Shown here piece by piece: positions 8,598 to 15,783 of a DNA stretch of 64,000 bases. Both the position numbers and the translations under genes were made by a program. Origin of the DNA: Cytobacillus oceanisediminis 2691 (GTDB lineage: Bacteria > Bacillota > Bacilli > Bacillales > Cytobacillaceae); assembly GCF_000294775.2 (NCBI RefSeq), contig NZ_CP015506.1:1773501-1837500 (forward strand), written 5' to 3'. The notes under the pieces were generated by a model, which worked only from the letters and a program-made list of their open reading frames with translations, had not been told where the DNA came from and did no database searches. Position 1 is the stretch's first letter, and every line of letters starts with the position of its first letter.

Positions 8598-9356
8598 ATG
8601 AACCCTTACATAATTGAAGAATTCGAGAATGGACTTTTAGTATTTAAGATTAACAGGCCTGAAAAAAGGAATGCCATAAGCTATGAAGTTATGGATGGCC
8701 TGGAGAACGCACTTCATAAAGCAGGTAAGAAATCAGTTAAGGCACTTGCGATTACAGGAGAGGGAAACCAGGCTTTTTGCTCGGGAGGTGATCTATCTTC
8801 CTTTCACAGCTTAAAAACGGAAGATGAAGCTTTTGGAATGCTAAGCAGAATGGCTGGTCTTTTAAAAGATATACTATTCTTGCCAAAACCAACTATTGCC
8901 ATATTGAATGGAACAGCTGTCGGCGGTGGCTGTGAGCTTGCTGCTGCATGTGATTACCGGATTGCCAATGCAGGAATTAAAGCCGGTTTTATCCAGGGAA
9001 CTTTAGCCATAACAACCGGCTGGGGCGGCGGTTCCATCATTATGGAAAAGATGCTTCCTGCCAATGCCATGAGAATGCTGATGGAAGCAAAATTATATTC
9101 TGATGGAGAATTAAAAGAATTAGGCTTCATACATTCTGTCTTTGAAGGGAATCCAATCGACGGGTGCAAGAGCTTTCTGGAAAGAATGCTTAAGCTTGAG
9201 AGTGAGGTTTTGGAAGCTTATAAAGACCTTCTTGTAAAAAAGTGGGCTGCAGCTGGCTTAGAAGAGAGAATTGATCAAGAAGTGCGTCGCTGTTCGGTTT
9301 TATGGGAGGGAGAAGCGCACCATAATAAAGTTGACAGTTTCCTGAATAAGCCTTAA
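8598..9356 (+). CDS. Enoyl-CoA hydratase/isomerase (crotonase) family protein with atypical active site
   Basis: Crotonase-fold acyl-CoA enzyme, 252 residues from ATG 8598 (site AAGGAGG). Seen: the oxyanion-hole region AFCSGGDL (59-66) and NGTAVGGGCELA (104-115), with Glu113 at the place of the first catalytic glutamate. The second catalytic glutamate, normally in the segment before the GxGG turn, is missing: residues 131-144 read FIQGTLAITTGWGG. A plain hydratase is therefore doubtful. The same segment length and a WGG turn occur in ethylmalonyl/methylmalonyl-CoA decarboxylase-like crotonases (ECHDC1). Together with an acyl-CoA carboxylase operon 1.6 kb away, this suggests, as inference only, a decarboxylase or other acyl-CoA role. 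It has no operon partner: rpmF ends in a terminator and gerR has its own upstream gap. Confidence 0.85.
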   Translation: MNPYIIEEFENGLLVFKINRPEKRNAISYEVMDGLENALHKAGKKSVKALAITGEGNQAFCSGGDLSSFHSLKTEDEAFGMLSRMAGLLKDILFLPKPTIAILNGTAVGGGCELAAACDYRIANAGIKAGFIQGTLAITTGWGGGSIIMEKMLPANAMRMLMEAKLYSDGELKELGFIHSVFEGNPIDGCKSFLERMLKLESEVLEAYKDLLVKKWAAAGLEERIDQEVRRCSVLWEGEAHHNKVDSFLNKP

Positions 9357-9432
9357 GCATATCCTTCCAAAATTAGAAAAAACCATTAATTTCCTGGGGA
9401 TGAATAAAGTTACACTTTATAATACGATATCA

Positions 9433-9462
9433 GTCTATCTTTTCTAGCATTGGCATATGTAT
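9433..9462 (+). promoter_or_regulatory. Possible SigmaE promoter of gerR
   Basis: CATATGTAT (9454-9462) resembles a SigmaE -10, with a weak -35 (GTCTATC) about 14 bp upstream. The B. subtilis gerR (ylbO) gene is SigmaE-dependent. The match is poor and offered only as a candidate. Confidence 0.25.
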
Positions 9463-9490
9463 AAAGAAAAACACTAGGAGGGATACACTG

Positions 9491-10123
9491 ATGTCTTCAA
9501 CCCGTCAGGATGCTTGGTCTCAAGATGAGGATTTACTGCTTGCAGAAATCGTACTCCGTCATATTCGTGAAGGAGGAACTCAGCTTCAGGCATTTGAAGA
9601 AGTTGGCAAACAGTTAAGCAGAACCGCGGCTGCCTGCGGATTTCGCTGGAATTCCTTTGTAAGAAAGCAATATACATCAGGAATTGAACTGGCAAAAAAG
9701 CAGAGGAAAGAAATGAAGAAAAGTCCGCAGGCTGTGGAAGTGGAACAAGAGCTTCCAGCTGTTCCAGAGGAAAATGCGGAAAAAAGAAATGAAAACTCAG
9801 TTCAGTCAATTAAAAGGACTATCGAGTTTGAGGAATTAGCCTCTTTCCTGAAAGAGTTATATGAAAAAGCTCAGAAGCCTGCTGTCTCAGAAGATCCTTA
9901 TCCTAAAAAACGCATTCAGGAGCTTGAGAAGCAAATGTACTACCTGGCAGCGGAAAATGAAAAATTAATTAAAGAATTGAATACAATGGAGCAGGATTAC
10001 AAAGCTCTGGTAGAAATTATGGAAAGTGCAAGAAAGCTTGTCGGGCTCAAAGACGGCACCCGCCACAAAAACTTGAATTTTACTGTGAATCCCGATATAA
10101 AGCCTGAGAAGGTGGAGAAATAG
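9491..10123 (+). CDS. gerR: RsfA/GerR-type sporulation transcription factor (YlbO)
   Basis: DNA-binding regulator of the RsfA family, 210 residues. The N-terminal ~60 residues form a Myb/SANT-like helix-turn-helix ([19 protein letters not shown], then [18 protein letters not shown]). A charged linker follows, then a coiled coil at about 135-185 ([19 protein letters not shown]). In B. subtilis, GerR (YlbO) is a mother-cell repressor acting under SigmaE, and RsfA is the forespore paralogue; position after rpmF favours GerR. ATG 9491 follows AGGAGGG. Confidence 0.88.
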   Translation: MSSTRQDAWSQDEDLLLAEIVLRHIREGGTQLQAFEEVGKQLSRTAAACGFRWNSFVRKQYTSGIELAKKQRKEMKKSPQAVEVEQELPAVPEENAEKRNENSVQSIKRTIEFEELASFLKELYEKAQKPAVSEDPYPKKRIQELEKQMYYLAAENEKLIKELNTMEQDYKALVEIMESARKLVGLKDGTRHKNLNFTVNPDIKPEKVEK

Positions 10124-10142
10124 ATGTAGCGAAAATAAATAG

Positions 10143-10173
10143 AAATAAGCGGACTGCAATAGTCCGCTTATTT
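10143..10173. terminator. Bidirectional terminator between gerR and ylbP
   Basis: Perfect 13-bp stem AAATAAGCGGACT/AGTCCGCTTATTT, loop GCAAT, flanked by A and T runs. It serves both convergent genes. Confidence 0.8.
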
Positions 10174-10200
10174 AATGACTTAGTAGTAGTAGACAGCATC

Positions 10201-10674
10201 TTAATGGGTTTGTTCTTTAACTCCTGCCGGGAACCAGGCCAGCGGATTCTCTCCCAGGTCGCGTTCCATATCATAATTGACGGGTTCAAATCCCATTTTC
10301 TCCCAGAAAACTTTCGATTTTACTCGTGGATTTGTTTTAATAGGAAGTCCAAATCCTTTGGCAAATTCTACAAGTTTCTGGCCGTAGCCTTTGTTTTGAT
10401 AGTCAGGCAGGACTTCAAGCTTCCATAACTCCAGATAATCCTGTGCGGGATCGAAATATCGATCGAATCTTGCTTCTATCTGATAAAGGCTCATACGTGC
10501 TACAAGTTTATCCCCGAAATAAATGCCGTAGAAAGGCGACTCGCTGTCATTTTCAATAATATTAGCTTCAAGGTCTTCGAGCATGGATAGCTCCTGCAGT
10601 CCATACTCTTTGAATTTCTTAAACTCTTCCAGTGTTTTATAATTTACTTTTAATTTTTCAACTTTATAGTTCAT
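10201..10674 (-). CDS. ylbP: GNAT-family N-acetyltransferase YlbP
   Basis: 157 residues; acetyl-CoA-binding GNAT fold with the core motif VLPDYQNKGYGQKLVEFA (Q/RxxGxG/A type) at about 91-108. The N terminus MNYKVEKLKVNYKTLEEFKKF is characteristic of YlbP. The substrate is unknown. ATG 10674 follows GGGGGAG. Conserved next to gerR in Bacillus, convergent with it. Confidence 0.9.
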   Translation of the reverse strand: MNYKVEKLKVNYKTLEEFKKFKEYGLQELSMLEDLEANIIENDSESPFYGIYFGDKLVARMSLYQIEARFDRYFDPAQDYLELWKLEVLPDYQNKGYGQKLVEFAKGFGLPIKTNPRVKSKVFWEKMGFEPVNYDMERDLGENPLAWFPAGVKEQTH

Positions 10675-10746
10675 AAAATCTCCCCCTTAGCCATCGATGT
10701 ATAGGAATTCTGCAGATGTAACCGCTTTATAATGCCTTCCTAATAG

Positions 10747-10776
10747 TTGAAAGGTTTTTTCTATGTCTATTATTAT
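10747..10776 (+). promoter_or_regulatory. Candidate SigmaA promoter of the acyl-CoA carboxylase operon
   Basis: TTGAAA (10747-10752), 18-bp spacer and TATTAT (10771-10776). If used, the cre site at 10846 lies about 65 bp downstream of the start point, a classical roadblock position. Confidence 0.35.
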
Positions 10777-10845
10777 ATAACAAGTAAACAAAAAATTCTG
10801 CACATATGAAAAACTTAATATATTTTTAGTTTTTTTATAAAAATC

Positions 10846-10859
10846 AGAAAGCGTTTACA
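10846..10859 (+). promoter_or_regulatory. Catabolite-responsive element (CcpA operator)
   Basis: AGAAAGCGTTTACA matches the Bacillus cre consensus TGWNANCGNTNWCA at every fixed position but the first. It lies 78 bp upstream of the biotin carboxylase start, so the operon is predicted to be repressed by CcpA when glucose is present. That fits a catabolic carboxylase rather than the fatty-acid-synthesis one. Confidence 0.75.
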
Positions 10860-10937
10860 AAAACAGAAGGAAATAGGCAGAAGATTGTAGAAATATATAT
10901 TATTGCAGGATTACTACAATGAGAAAGGGGACCGATT

Positions 10938-12281
10938 GTGCGAAAAATTCTGATTGCCAACAGGGGAGAAATTGCTTTAAGGATAATTAAAACCTGCCGT
11001 GAAATGGAAATTGAGACTGTTGCCATATATTCTGATGCAGACAAAGATCTGCCATTTGTTAAAGAAGCTACATATGCTTTCCGTATTGGTGAACCGCCTG
11101 TTAATAAATCTTATTTAAAGACAGAGGCCATTTTGGAAATTGCAAAGAGGGAAAATGTAGATGGAATTCATCCGGGATATGGTTTTTTATCAGAAAACGC
11201 CGTCTTTGCAAGAGCCGTAATTAATGCGGGTATTGCTTTTATTGGACCAGATCCTGAAACCATTGAATTGATGGGGGATAAAATTGTATCCCGCAATACT
11301 ATGAAGGAAGCGGGAGTGCCGGTTGTCCCAGGAAGCGGAGAGGGAACATCCAATCTTGAGGAAGCATGCAGGCTTGCGGATTCTATGGGCTATCCAGTCA
11401 TGCTGAAGGCCAGTGGGGGAGGCGGAGGTATTGGAATGGTGCGCTGTGAAAATGAGCAAGCGCTCGCTAAGTCTTTCGACTCCACAAAAGCGCGTGCCAA
11501 AGCCTATTTTGGATCTGATGAAGTATTTATTGAAAAATATATAGAAAATGCCAGACATGTCGAAATACAAGTGTTTGGTGACCATCATGGGAATATCGTA
11601 CATTTATTTGAAAGAGATTGCTCTATTCAGAGGAGACATCAGAAAGTAGTAGAGGAATCACCGTCACCTTTCCTTTCAGAGCAAACAAAACAAAAGATGT
11701 ATGAAACGGCTTTGACTGCTGCCAAAGCAGTCAATTATAAAAATGCCGGAACAATTGAATTTATTGTGGATGAGCAGGAGAACTTTTATTTTCTTGAAAT
11801 GAACACAAGACTTCAGGTTGAACATCCCGTAACTGAACAAGTAACTGGGCTGGATCTTGTAGAATGGCAGCTGCTTGCAGCAAGAGGAGAAAAGCTGCCG
11901 CTGCAGCAAAATAGCATCAAGCAGGCTGGCCATTCAATTGAATTTAGGCTGTATGCTGAGGATCCTGTAAGCTTTATGCCTTCTCCAGGCAAATTGTCTA
12001 AATTTGAATGGAAAGATACCCCAGGAATACGCGTTGATTATGGATATGCTTCAAATACGGCAGTCAGCCCATTTTATGATCCAATGATTGCAAAATGCAT
12101 TATATATGGCCAATCAAGGGATGAAGCGATAGAAAATGCCTTACAATTCTTTGAGGAACTGGGAATTGAAGGCATTAAAACAAATGCACCGTTATTTAAA
12201 GAAATATTAAAAGACGAAGATTTCCGTAAAGGGAATTATTCTACATCATTTCTAGCAAAGAAGGCTTTTGCCGTTAACTAA
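10938..12281 (+). CDS. Biotin carboxylase subunit of an acyl-CoA carboxylase
   Basis: ATP-dependent carboxylation of biotin on the carrier protein, 447 residues. Seen: N-terminal carboxylase domain KILIANRGEIALRIIKTCRE and HPGYGFLSENAVFA, then the ATP-grasp glycine loop KASGGGGGIGM at about 157-167, and catalytic-site EMNTRLQVEHPVTE. It resembles AccC but is encoded with a 70-residue carrier and a fused carboxyltransferase, like B. subtilis yngH and not the housekeeping accBC. Substrate is probably propionyl-CoA or a branched enoyl-CoA (inference). GTG 10938 follows GAGAAAGGGG. First gene of a three-gene operon under a cre site. Confidence 0.93.
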   Translation: MRKILIANRGEIALRIIKTCREMEIETVAIYSDADKDLPFVKEATYAFRIGEPPVNKSYLKTEAILEIAKRENVDGIHPGYGFLSENAVFARAVINAGIAFIGPDPETIELMGDKIVSRNTMKEAGVPVVPGSGEGTSNLEEACRLADSMGYPVMLKASGGGGGIGMVRCENEQALAKSFDSTKARAKAYFGSDEVFIEKYIENARHVEIQVFGDHHGNIVHLFERDCSIQRRHQKVVEESPSPFLSEQTKQKMYETALTAAKAVNYKNAGTIEFIVDEQENFYFLEMNTRLQVEHPVTEQVTGLDLVEWQLLAARGEKLPLQQNSIKQAGHSIEFRLYAEDPVSFMPSPGKLSKFEWKDTPGIRVDYGYASNTAVSPFYDPMIAKCIIYGQSRDEAIENALQFFEELGIEGIKTNAPLFKEILKDEDFRKGNYSTSFLAKKAFAVN

Positions 12282-12296
12282 AAGGAGGAAAATACA

Positions 12297-12509
12297 ATGA
12301 AAGAAATTACATCATCAATGGCAGGTACTGTATTAAATGTTTTGGTTGAAGCGGGTCAGGAGGTTAATGCAGGCCAGGAAGTATTAATGCTTGAATCCAT
12401 GAAAATGGAGATTCCAGTTGAAAGCGAAGCTGCTGGAAAAGTAGCTGAAGTGAAGGTAAGCATAGGAGATTTTGTTAACGAAGGCGATGTGCTAATCGTA
12501 TTCGAATAA
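12297..12509 (+). CDS. Biotin carboxyl carrier protein (short, 70 residues)
   Basis: Compact biotinyl domain with the biotinylation motif ESMKMEIP; Lys36 is the predicted biotin attachment site. It is about half the length of the AccB carrier and lacks the N-terminal extension, matching the B. subtilis YngHB type. It carries carboxybiotin between the upstream biotin carboxylase and the downstream carboxyltransferase. ATG 12297 follows AAAGGAGG, 15 bp after the biotin carboxylase stop. Confidence 0.93.
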   Translation: MKEITSSMAGTVLNVLVEAGQEVNAGQEVLMLESMKMEIPVESEAAGKVAEVKVSIGDFVNEGDVLIVFE

Positions 12510-12510
12510 G

Positions 12511-12618
12511 AAGGCTGAGACCGGAAATCCAATACAGGTGGCTGATGCTGAGTACCGTGCAGCAATAAGCAAGTATAACGAAGAATGGGAAATTTATATT
12601 TTAGGAGGATGGGAATGA
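12511..12618 (+). other. Open stretch between carrier and carboxyltransferase genes, possible gene remnant
   Basis: The 105-bp gap has one frame open from directly after the carrier stop to a TGA at 12616-12618 that overlaps the carboxyltransferase ATG as ATGA. It reads about 35 residues (AEYRAAISKYNEEWEIYIL in its middle) with no good start or ribosome-binding site of its own. In B. subtilis, genes for a 3-hydroxyacyl-CoA lyase and an enoyl-CoA hydratase lie between these functions, so it may be debris of a deleted gene. I do not recognise the peptide. Confidence 0.3.
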
Positions 12619-14156
12619 CCACTGCAAAGACATTAACAGAGACGCTGCAGGAAAGAAGCAGGGTAATAGAAGCTGGCGGACATCCAAAATATCATGAAAA
12701 GAATGAAGCCCAAAATAAGCTCTTTGTCAGAAGACGGCTTGAACTCCTGTTTGATGACGGATTCTATGAGGAAGATGGCAAGTTTGCGAACTGTCAGGAA
12801 AGTGATCTTCCGGCAGACGGGGTTGTAACAGCAGTTGGCAGGGTAAATGGCCAGACCGTTTGTGTAATGGCTAATGATTCCACAGTAAAAGCCGGTTCCT
12901 GGGGTGCGAGGACGGTTGAAAAGATTATCCGTATACAGGAAACGGCGGAGAAATTAAAAGTTCCGATCCTTTACCTGGTTGACTCTGCCGGTGCCCGTAT
13001 TACGGATCAGCTTGATATGTTCCCGAATAGACGAGGAGCAGGGAGAATTTTTTATAACCAGGTAAAACTTTCAGGCATGGTACCGCAGATATGTCTGCTT
13101 TTTGGACCTTCTGCTGCTGGCGGAGCTTATATACCTGCGTTTTGTGATATTGTTATTATGGTAGATCAAAATGCATCTATGTATCTGGGTTCACCAAGAA
13201 TGGCAGAAAAGGTTATTGGGGAGAAGGTTACCCTTGAAGAAATGGGCGGTGCCCGCATGCATTGTTCTGTCAGCGGCTGTGGCGATTTGCTTGCATATAG
13301 TGAGGAAGAGGCCATTGATTCAGCAAGAAGATATTTGGCTTACTTTCCTGCAAGTTTTAAAGAAAAACCAGTGAAGCTCGAGGCGGTAATGCCCAAATCC
13401 GGCCGCAGCCTCGAAGAAATTATCCCTAAAAATCAAAATGCCCCATTTGATATGTATGAGTGTATTGATTCCTTAATTGATGAAGGCAGCTTTTTTGAAA
13501 TTAAGAAACTTTTTGCAGGGGAACTCATTACGGGACTTGCCCGGATTGGGGGGAATCCTGTAGGGATTATTGCCAACCAGCCAAAGGTTAAAGGCGGGGT
13601 ATTATTTGTGGATTCTGCTGATAAAGCAGCGAAATTTATTCAGCTTTGTGATGCTTTCCATATTCCGCTATTATTCCTTGCAGATGTCCCTGGATTTATG
13701 ATTGGGACTAAGGTGGAAAGAGCAGGGATTATCCGGCATGGTGCAAAGCTTATTGCTGCGATGAGTTCTGCAACAGTGCCGAAAATTTCAGTTGTCGTCA
13801 GAAAAGCATATGGAGCCGGGTTGTATGCAATGGCTGGACCAGCGTTTGAACCTGATTGCTGTATCGCCCTGCCTACAGCACAAATCGCAGTTATGGGTCC
13901 TGAAGCAGCAGTAAATGCGGTTTATTCCAATAAAATCAATGCGATTGAAGATCCGAAAGAAAAGATTAAATATGTTCAGGAAAAACAGCAGGAATATAAA
14001 GAAACAATTGATATCTACAAACTTGCCTCTGAATTAATTGTTGACGATATTGTTGCACCTTCAGAATTAAGAAATGTTTTAATTAACCGTTTTAACCTGT
14101 ATGAGACTAAAGAATTGACATTCAGCATCCGCAAACATCCGGTTTATCCAGTTTAA
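12615..14156 (+). CDS. Acyl-CoA carboxylase carboxyltransferase subunit
   Basis: Transfers CO2 from carboxybiotin to an acyl-CoA; fused alpha/beta carboxyltransferase of the propionyl-/methylcrotonyl-CoA carboxylase type, 513 residues. Two crotonase-like domains are visible: the first with YLVDSAGARITDQLDMFPNR and FGPSAAGGAYIPAFCD, the second with LADVPGFMIGTKVERAGI and KAYGAGLYAMAGPAF. It is closest to B. subtilis YngE. The start ATG 12615 sits 6 bases after AGGAGG; the ATG at 12609 abuts the site. Last gene of the operon, followed by a strong terminator. The substrate cannot be fixed from sequence alone. Confidence 0.93.
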   Translation: MTTAKTLTETLQERSRVIEAGGHPKYHEKNEAQNKLFVRRRLELLFDDGFYEEDGKFANCQESDLPADGVVTAVGRVNGQTVCVMANDSTVKAGSWGARTVEKIIRIQETAEKLKVPILYLVDSAGARITDQLDMFPNRRGAGRIFYNQVKLSGMVPQICLLFGPSAAGGAYIPAFCDIVIMVDQNASMYLGSPRMAEKVIGEKVTLEEMGGARMHCSVSGCGDLLAYSEEEAIDSARRYLAYFPASFKEKPVKLEAVMPKSGRSLEEIIPKNQNAPFDMYECIDSLIDEGSFFEIKKLFAGELITGLARIGGNPVGIIANQPKVKGGVLFVDSADKAAKFIQLCDAFHIPLLFLADVPGFMIGTKVERAGIIRHGAKLIAAMSSATVPKISVVVRKAYGAGLYAMAGPAFEPDCCIALPTAQIAVMGPEAAVNAVYSNKINAIEDPKEKIKYVQEKQQEYKETIDIYKLASELIVDDIVAPSELRNVLINRFNLYETKELTFSIRKHPVYPV

Positions 14157-14170
14157 TACTTTATCCTTTT

Positions 14171-14209
14171 AAAAATCCCTTTTTCGATCTTCGAAAAAGG
14201 GATTTTTTT
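14171..14209 (+). terminator. Terminator of the acyl-CoA carboxylase operon
   Basis: 17-bp stem (AAAAATCCCTTTTTCGA with its complement), 3-base loop, ending in seven Ts. Confidence 0.93.
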
Positions 14210-14343
14210 AAAGGATTTAGCTGATGAAAAATGGAATAAAGAAAATAAATATTGGAATTAGTAATTAAAACATTCCAATTTACCCATGAATTTATCTTAT
14301 TTTGTTAAAATATGCTTAAAAAGTAAAAATGGTGGAGTCTGTT

Positions 14344-15228
14344 ATGAAAATAGCTATTATCGGTGGAGGCGCCATTGGCCTTCTGTTTGCCCATTATTTA
14401 AATGAAAATCATGAAGTGCGTGTTTATATTAGAAACAGTACTCAATTGCAAAAGCTGCGCAAAAAAGGACTTACAACTGAGAGAAAAGGCATTCGCAGCA
14501 ATGCCCCCTTAAAGGCATTCCATTTCAAAGAATGGAAGGGAGAAGAGGATTTAACAATCATTGCTGTTAAGCAATACAGCATTCCTGAAGTTGTAAAGGA
14601 CTTAATGGAAATGAATACTGGCAAGTGTGGATCATATTTGTTTTTGCAAAATGGCATGGGGCATTTGAAATGGGCTGAAATGCTTGAAGCGGAAAATATT
14701 TATGTGGGCAGTGTAGAGCATGGTGCTTTAAAGTCAGAGCCTGACACAGTGCTGCATACTGGAATTGGGGTAACCAAAGTGGCTGCTTTAAAGGGAGATG
14801 TGGAACTTTTATTGAAAATATCCGATTCGGCATCTTGTTATTTTCCTTTTATATTTGCCGAGAATCACATAGAAATGCTAATTGAAAAATTAATCGTAAA
14901 CTGTGTTATAAATCCGCTTACAGCAGTTCTCCGTGTGAGAAATGGTGAACTCTTAGCTAATAAATATTATTATCAGTTATTTTTGAGGTTGTTTGACGAG
15001 GTAAGTGGCATATTAGGCATTCCTGATAAAGCAGGTGCATTAACCCATGTAAAAAGTGTCTGTGAGGAAACAGGGATGAACAGATCTTCAATGCTTAAGG
15101 ATATCGAAGAAGGCAGAGAAACAGAGATAGATGCTATTTTAGGATATATCCTTGAGGAAGCTGAAAAGAAGAAGATGTCTGCTCCATATTCTGAAAGTCT
15201 TTATTGTCAGATCAAAGGCAGGGAGTAA
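14344..15228 (+). CDS. ylbQ: 2-dehydropantoate 2-reductase family protein (YlbQ)
   Basis: NADPH-dependent reduction of ketopantoate to pantoate in pantothenate/CoA synthesis. 294 residues from ATG 14344 (site GGTGGAG). The Rossmann motif is IGGGAIGLLFAHYL at the N terminus. IAVKQYS carries the conserved catalytic lysine region, and LIVNCVINPLTAVLRVRNGE is the family signature of the C-terminal helical domain. In Bacillus this locus encodes a PanE homologue, and a second copy may exist elsewhere, so the role in pantothenate synthesis is likely but not certain. It is followed 15 bp later by the DUF3397 gene. Confidence 0.88.
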   Translation: MKIAIIGGGAIGLLFAHYLNENHEVRVYIRNSTQLQKLRKKGLTTERKGIRSNAPLKAFHFKEWKGEEDLTIIAVKQYSIPEVVKDLMEMNTGKCGSYLFLQNGMGHLKWAEMLEAENIYVGSVEHGALKSEPDTVLHTGIGVTKVAALKGDVELLLKISDSASCYFPFIFAENHIEMLIEKLIVNCVINPLTAVLRVRNGELLANKYYYQLFLRLFDEVSGILGIPDKAGALTHVKSVCEETGMNRSSMLKDIEEGRETEIDAILGYILEEAEKKKMSAPYSESLYCQIKGRE

Positions 15229-15243
15229 AAAGGGGGAAATGAG

Positions 15244-15639
15244 TTGAATACTGTGTTCTCAAGCCTAATTGCAACATTGGTGACCATACCGCTGCTCGGA
15301 TATCTGGCTGTTTTTATTATCAGCAAACAAATCACTAAAAAACACAAAAGATCTGTACATATTGCCCTGGATGTCAGCACATTATTTTTTATTCTGGCGG
15401 TTCACTATTTAATTGTCGTAATCTGGGATAAATCCTATCTATGGATGATAGTCCTATCACTGCTGATTACAGCGGTCACTTTTATTATCATGCATTGGAG
15501 AATTAAGCAGGAAATCAATCTGCGTGCCTTATTCAAAGGGTTCTGGAGATTCAATTTTTTACTTTATTTCACCGCTTATATAGTTCTAATGTTAATTGGG
15601 CTTGTTCAAAGGGTAACTTCTGTTGTCTTCATTCCATAA
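15244..15639 (+). CDS. DUF3397 family membrane protein
   Basis: 131 residues, mostly hydrophobic with four predicted transmembrane segments (about 8-28, 42-60, 65-83 and 102-122) and short basic loops. Recognised as DUF3397, a small family found next to bshC in Bacilli; function unknown. The start is TTG 15244 after AGGGGGAAA; the nearby ATG at 15239 is in another frame and hits a stop at once. It lies 15 bp after ylbQ. Confidence 0.85.
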   Translation: MNTVFSSLIATLVTIPLLGYLAVFIISKQITKKHKRSVHIALDVSTLFFILAVHYLIVVIWDKSYLWMIVLSLLITAVTFIIMHWRIKQEINLRALFKGFWRFNFLLYFTAYIVLMLIGLVQRVTSVVFIP

Positions 15640-15725
15640 GTAAAGCAGGTCCGGAATATAATTATTTTACCTCTAGAATTAAAGCATTTAGGTAAGCAAA
15701 GTTTTTTTCTTTTCATTTAAGACAA

Positions 15726-15734
15726 TGCTATACT
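15726..15734 (+). promoter_or_regulatory. Extended -10 promoter of bshC
   Basis: TGCTATACT (TGn plus TATACT) 50 bp upstream of bshC; the -35 region is T-rich and weak. Confidence 0.4.
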
Positions 15735-15783
15735 CATAAGATGAAAATTAAAATTGATCAGCTATGAGAAAGGAAGTTCATTA

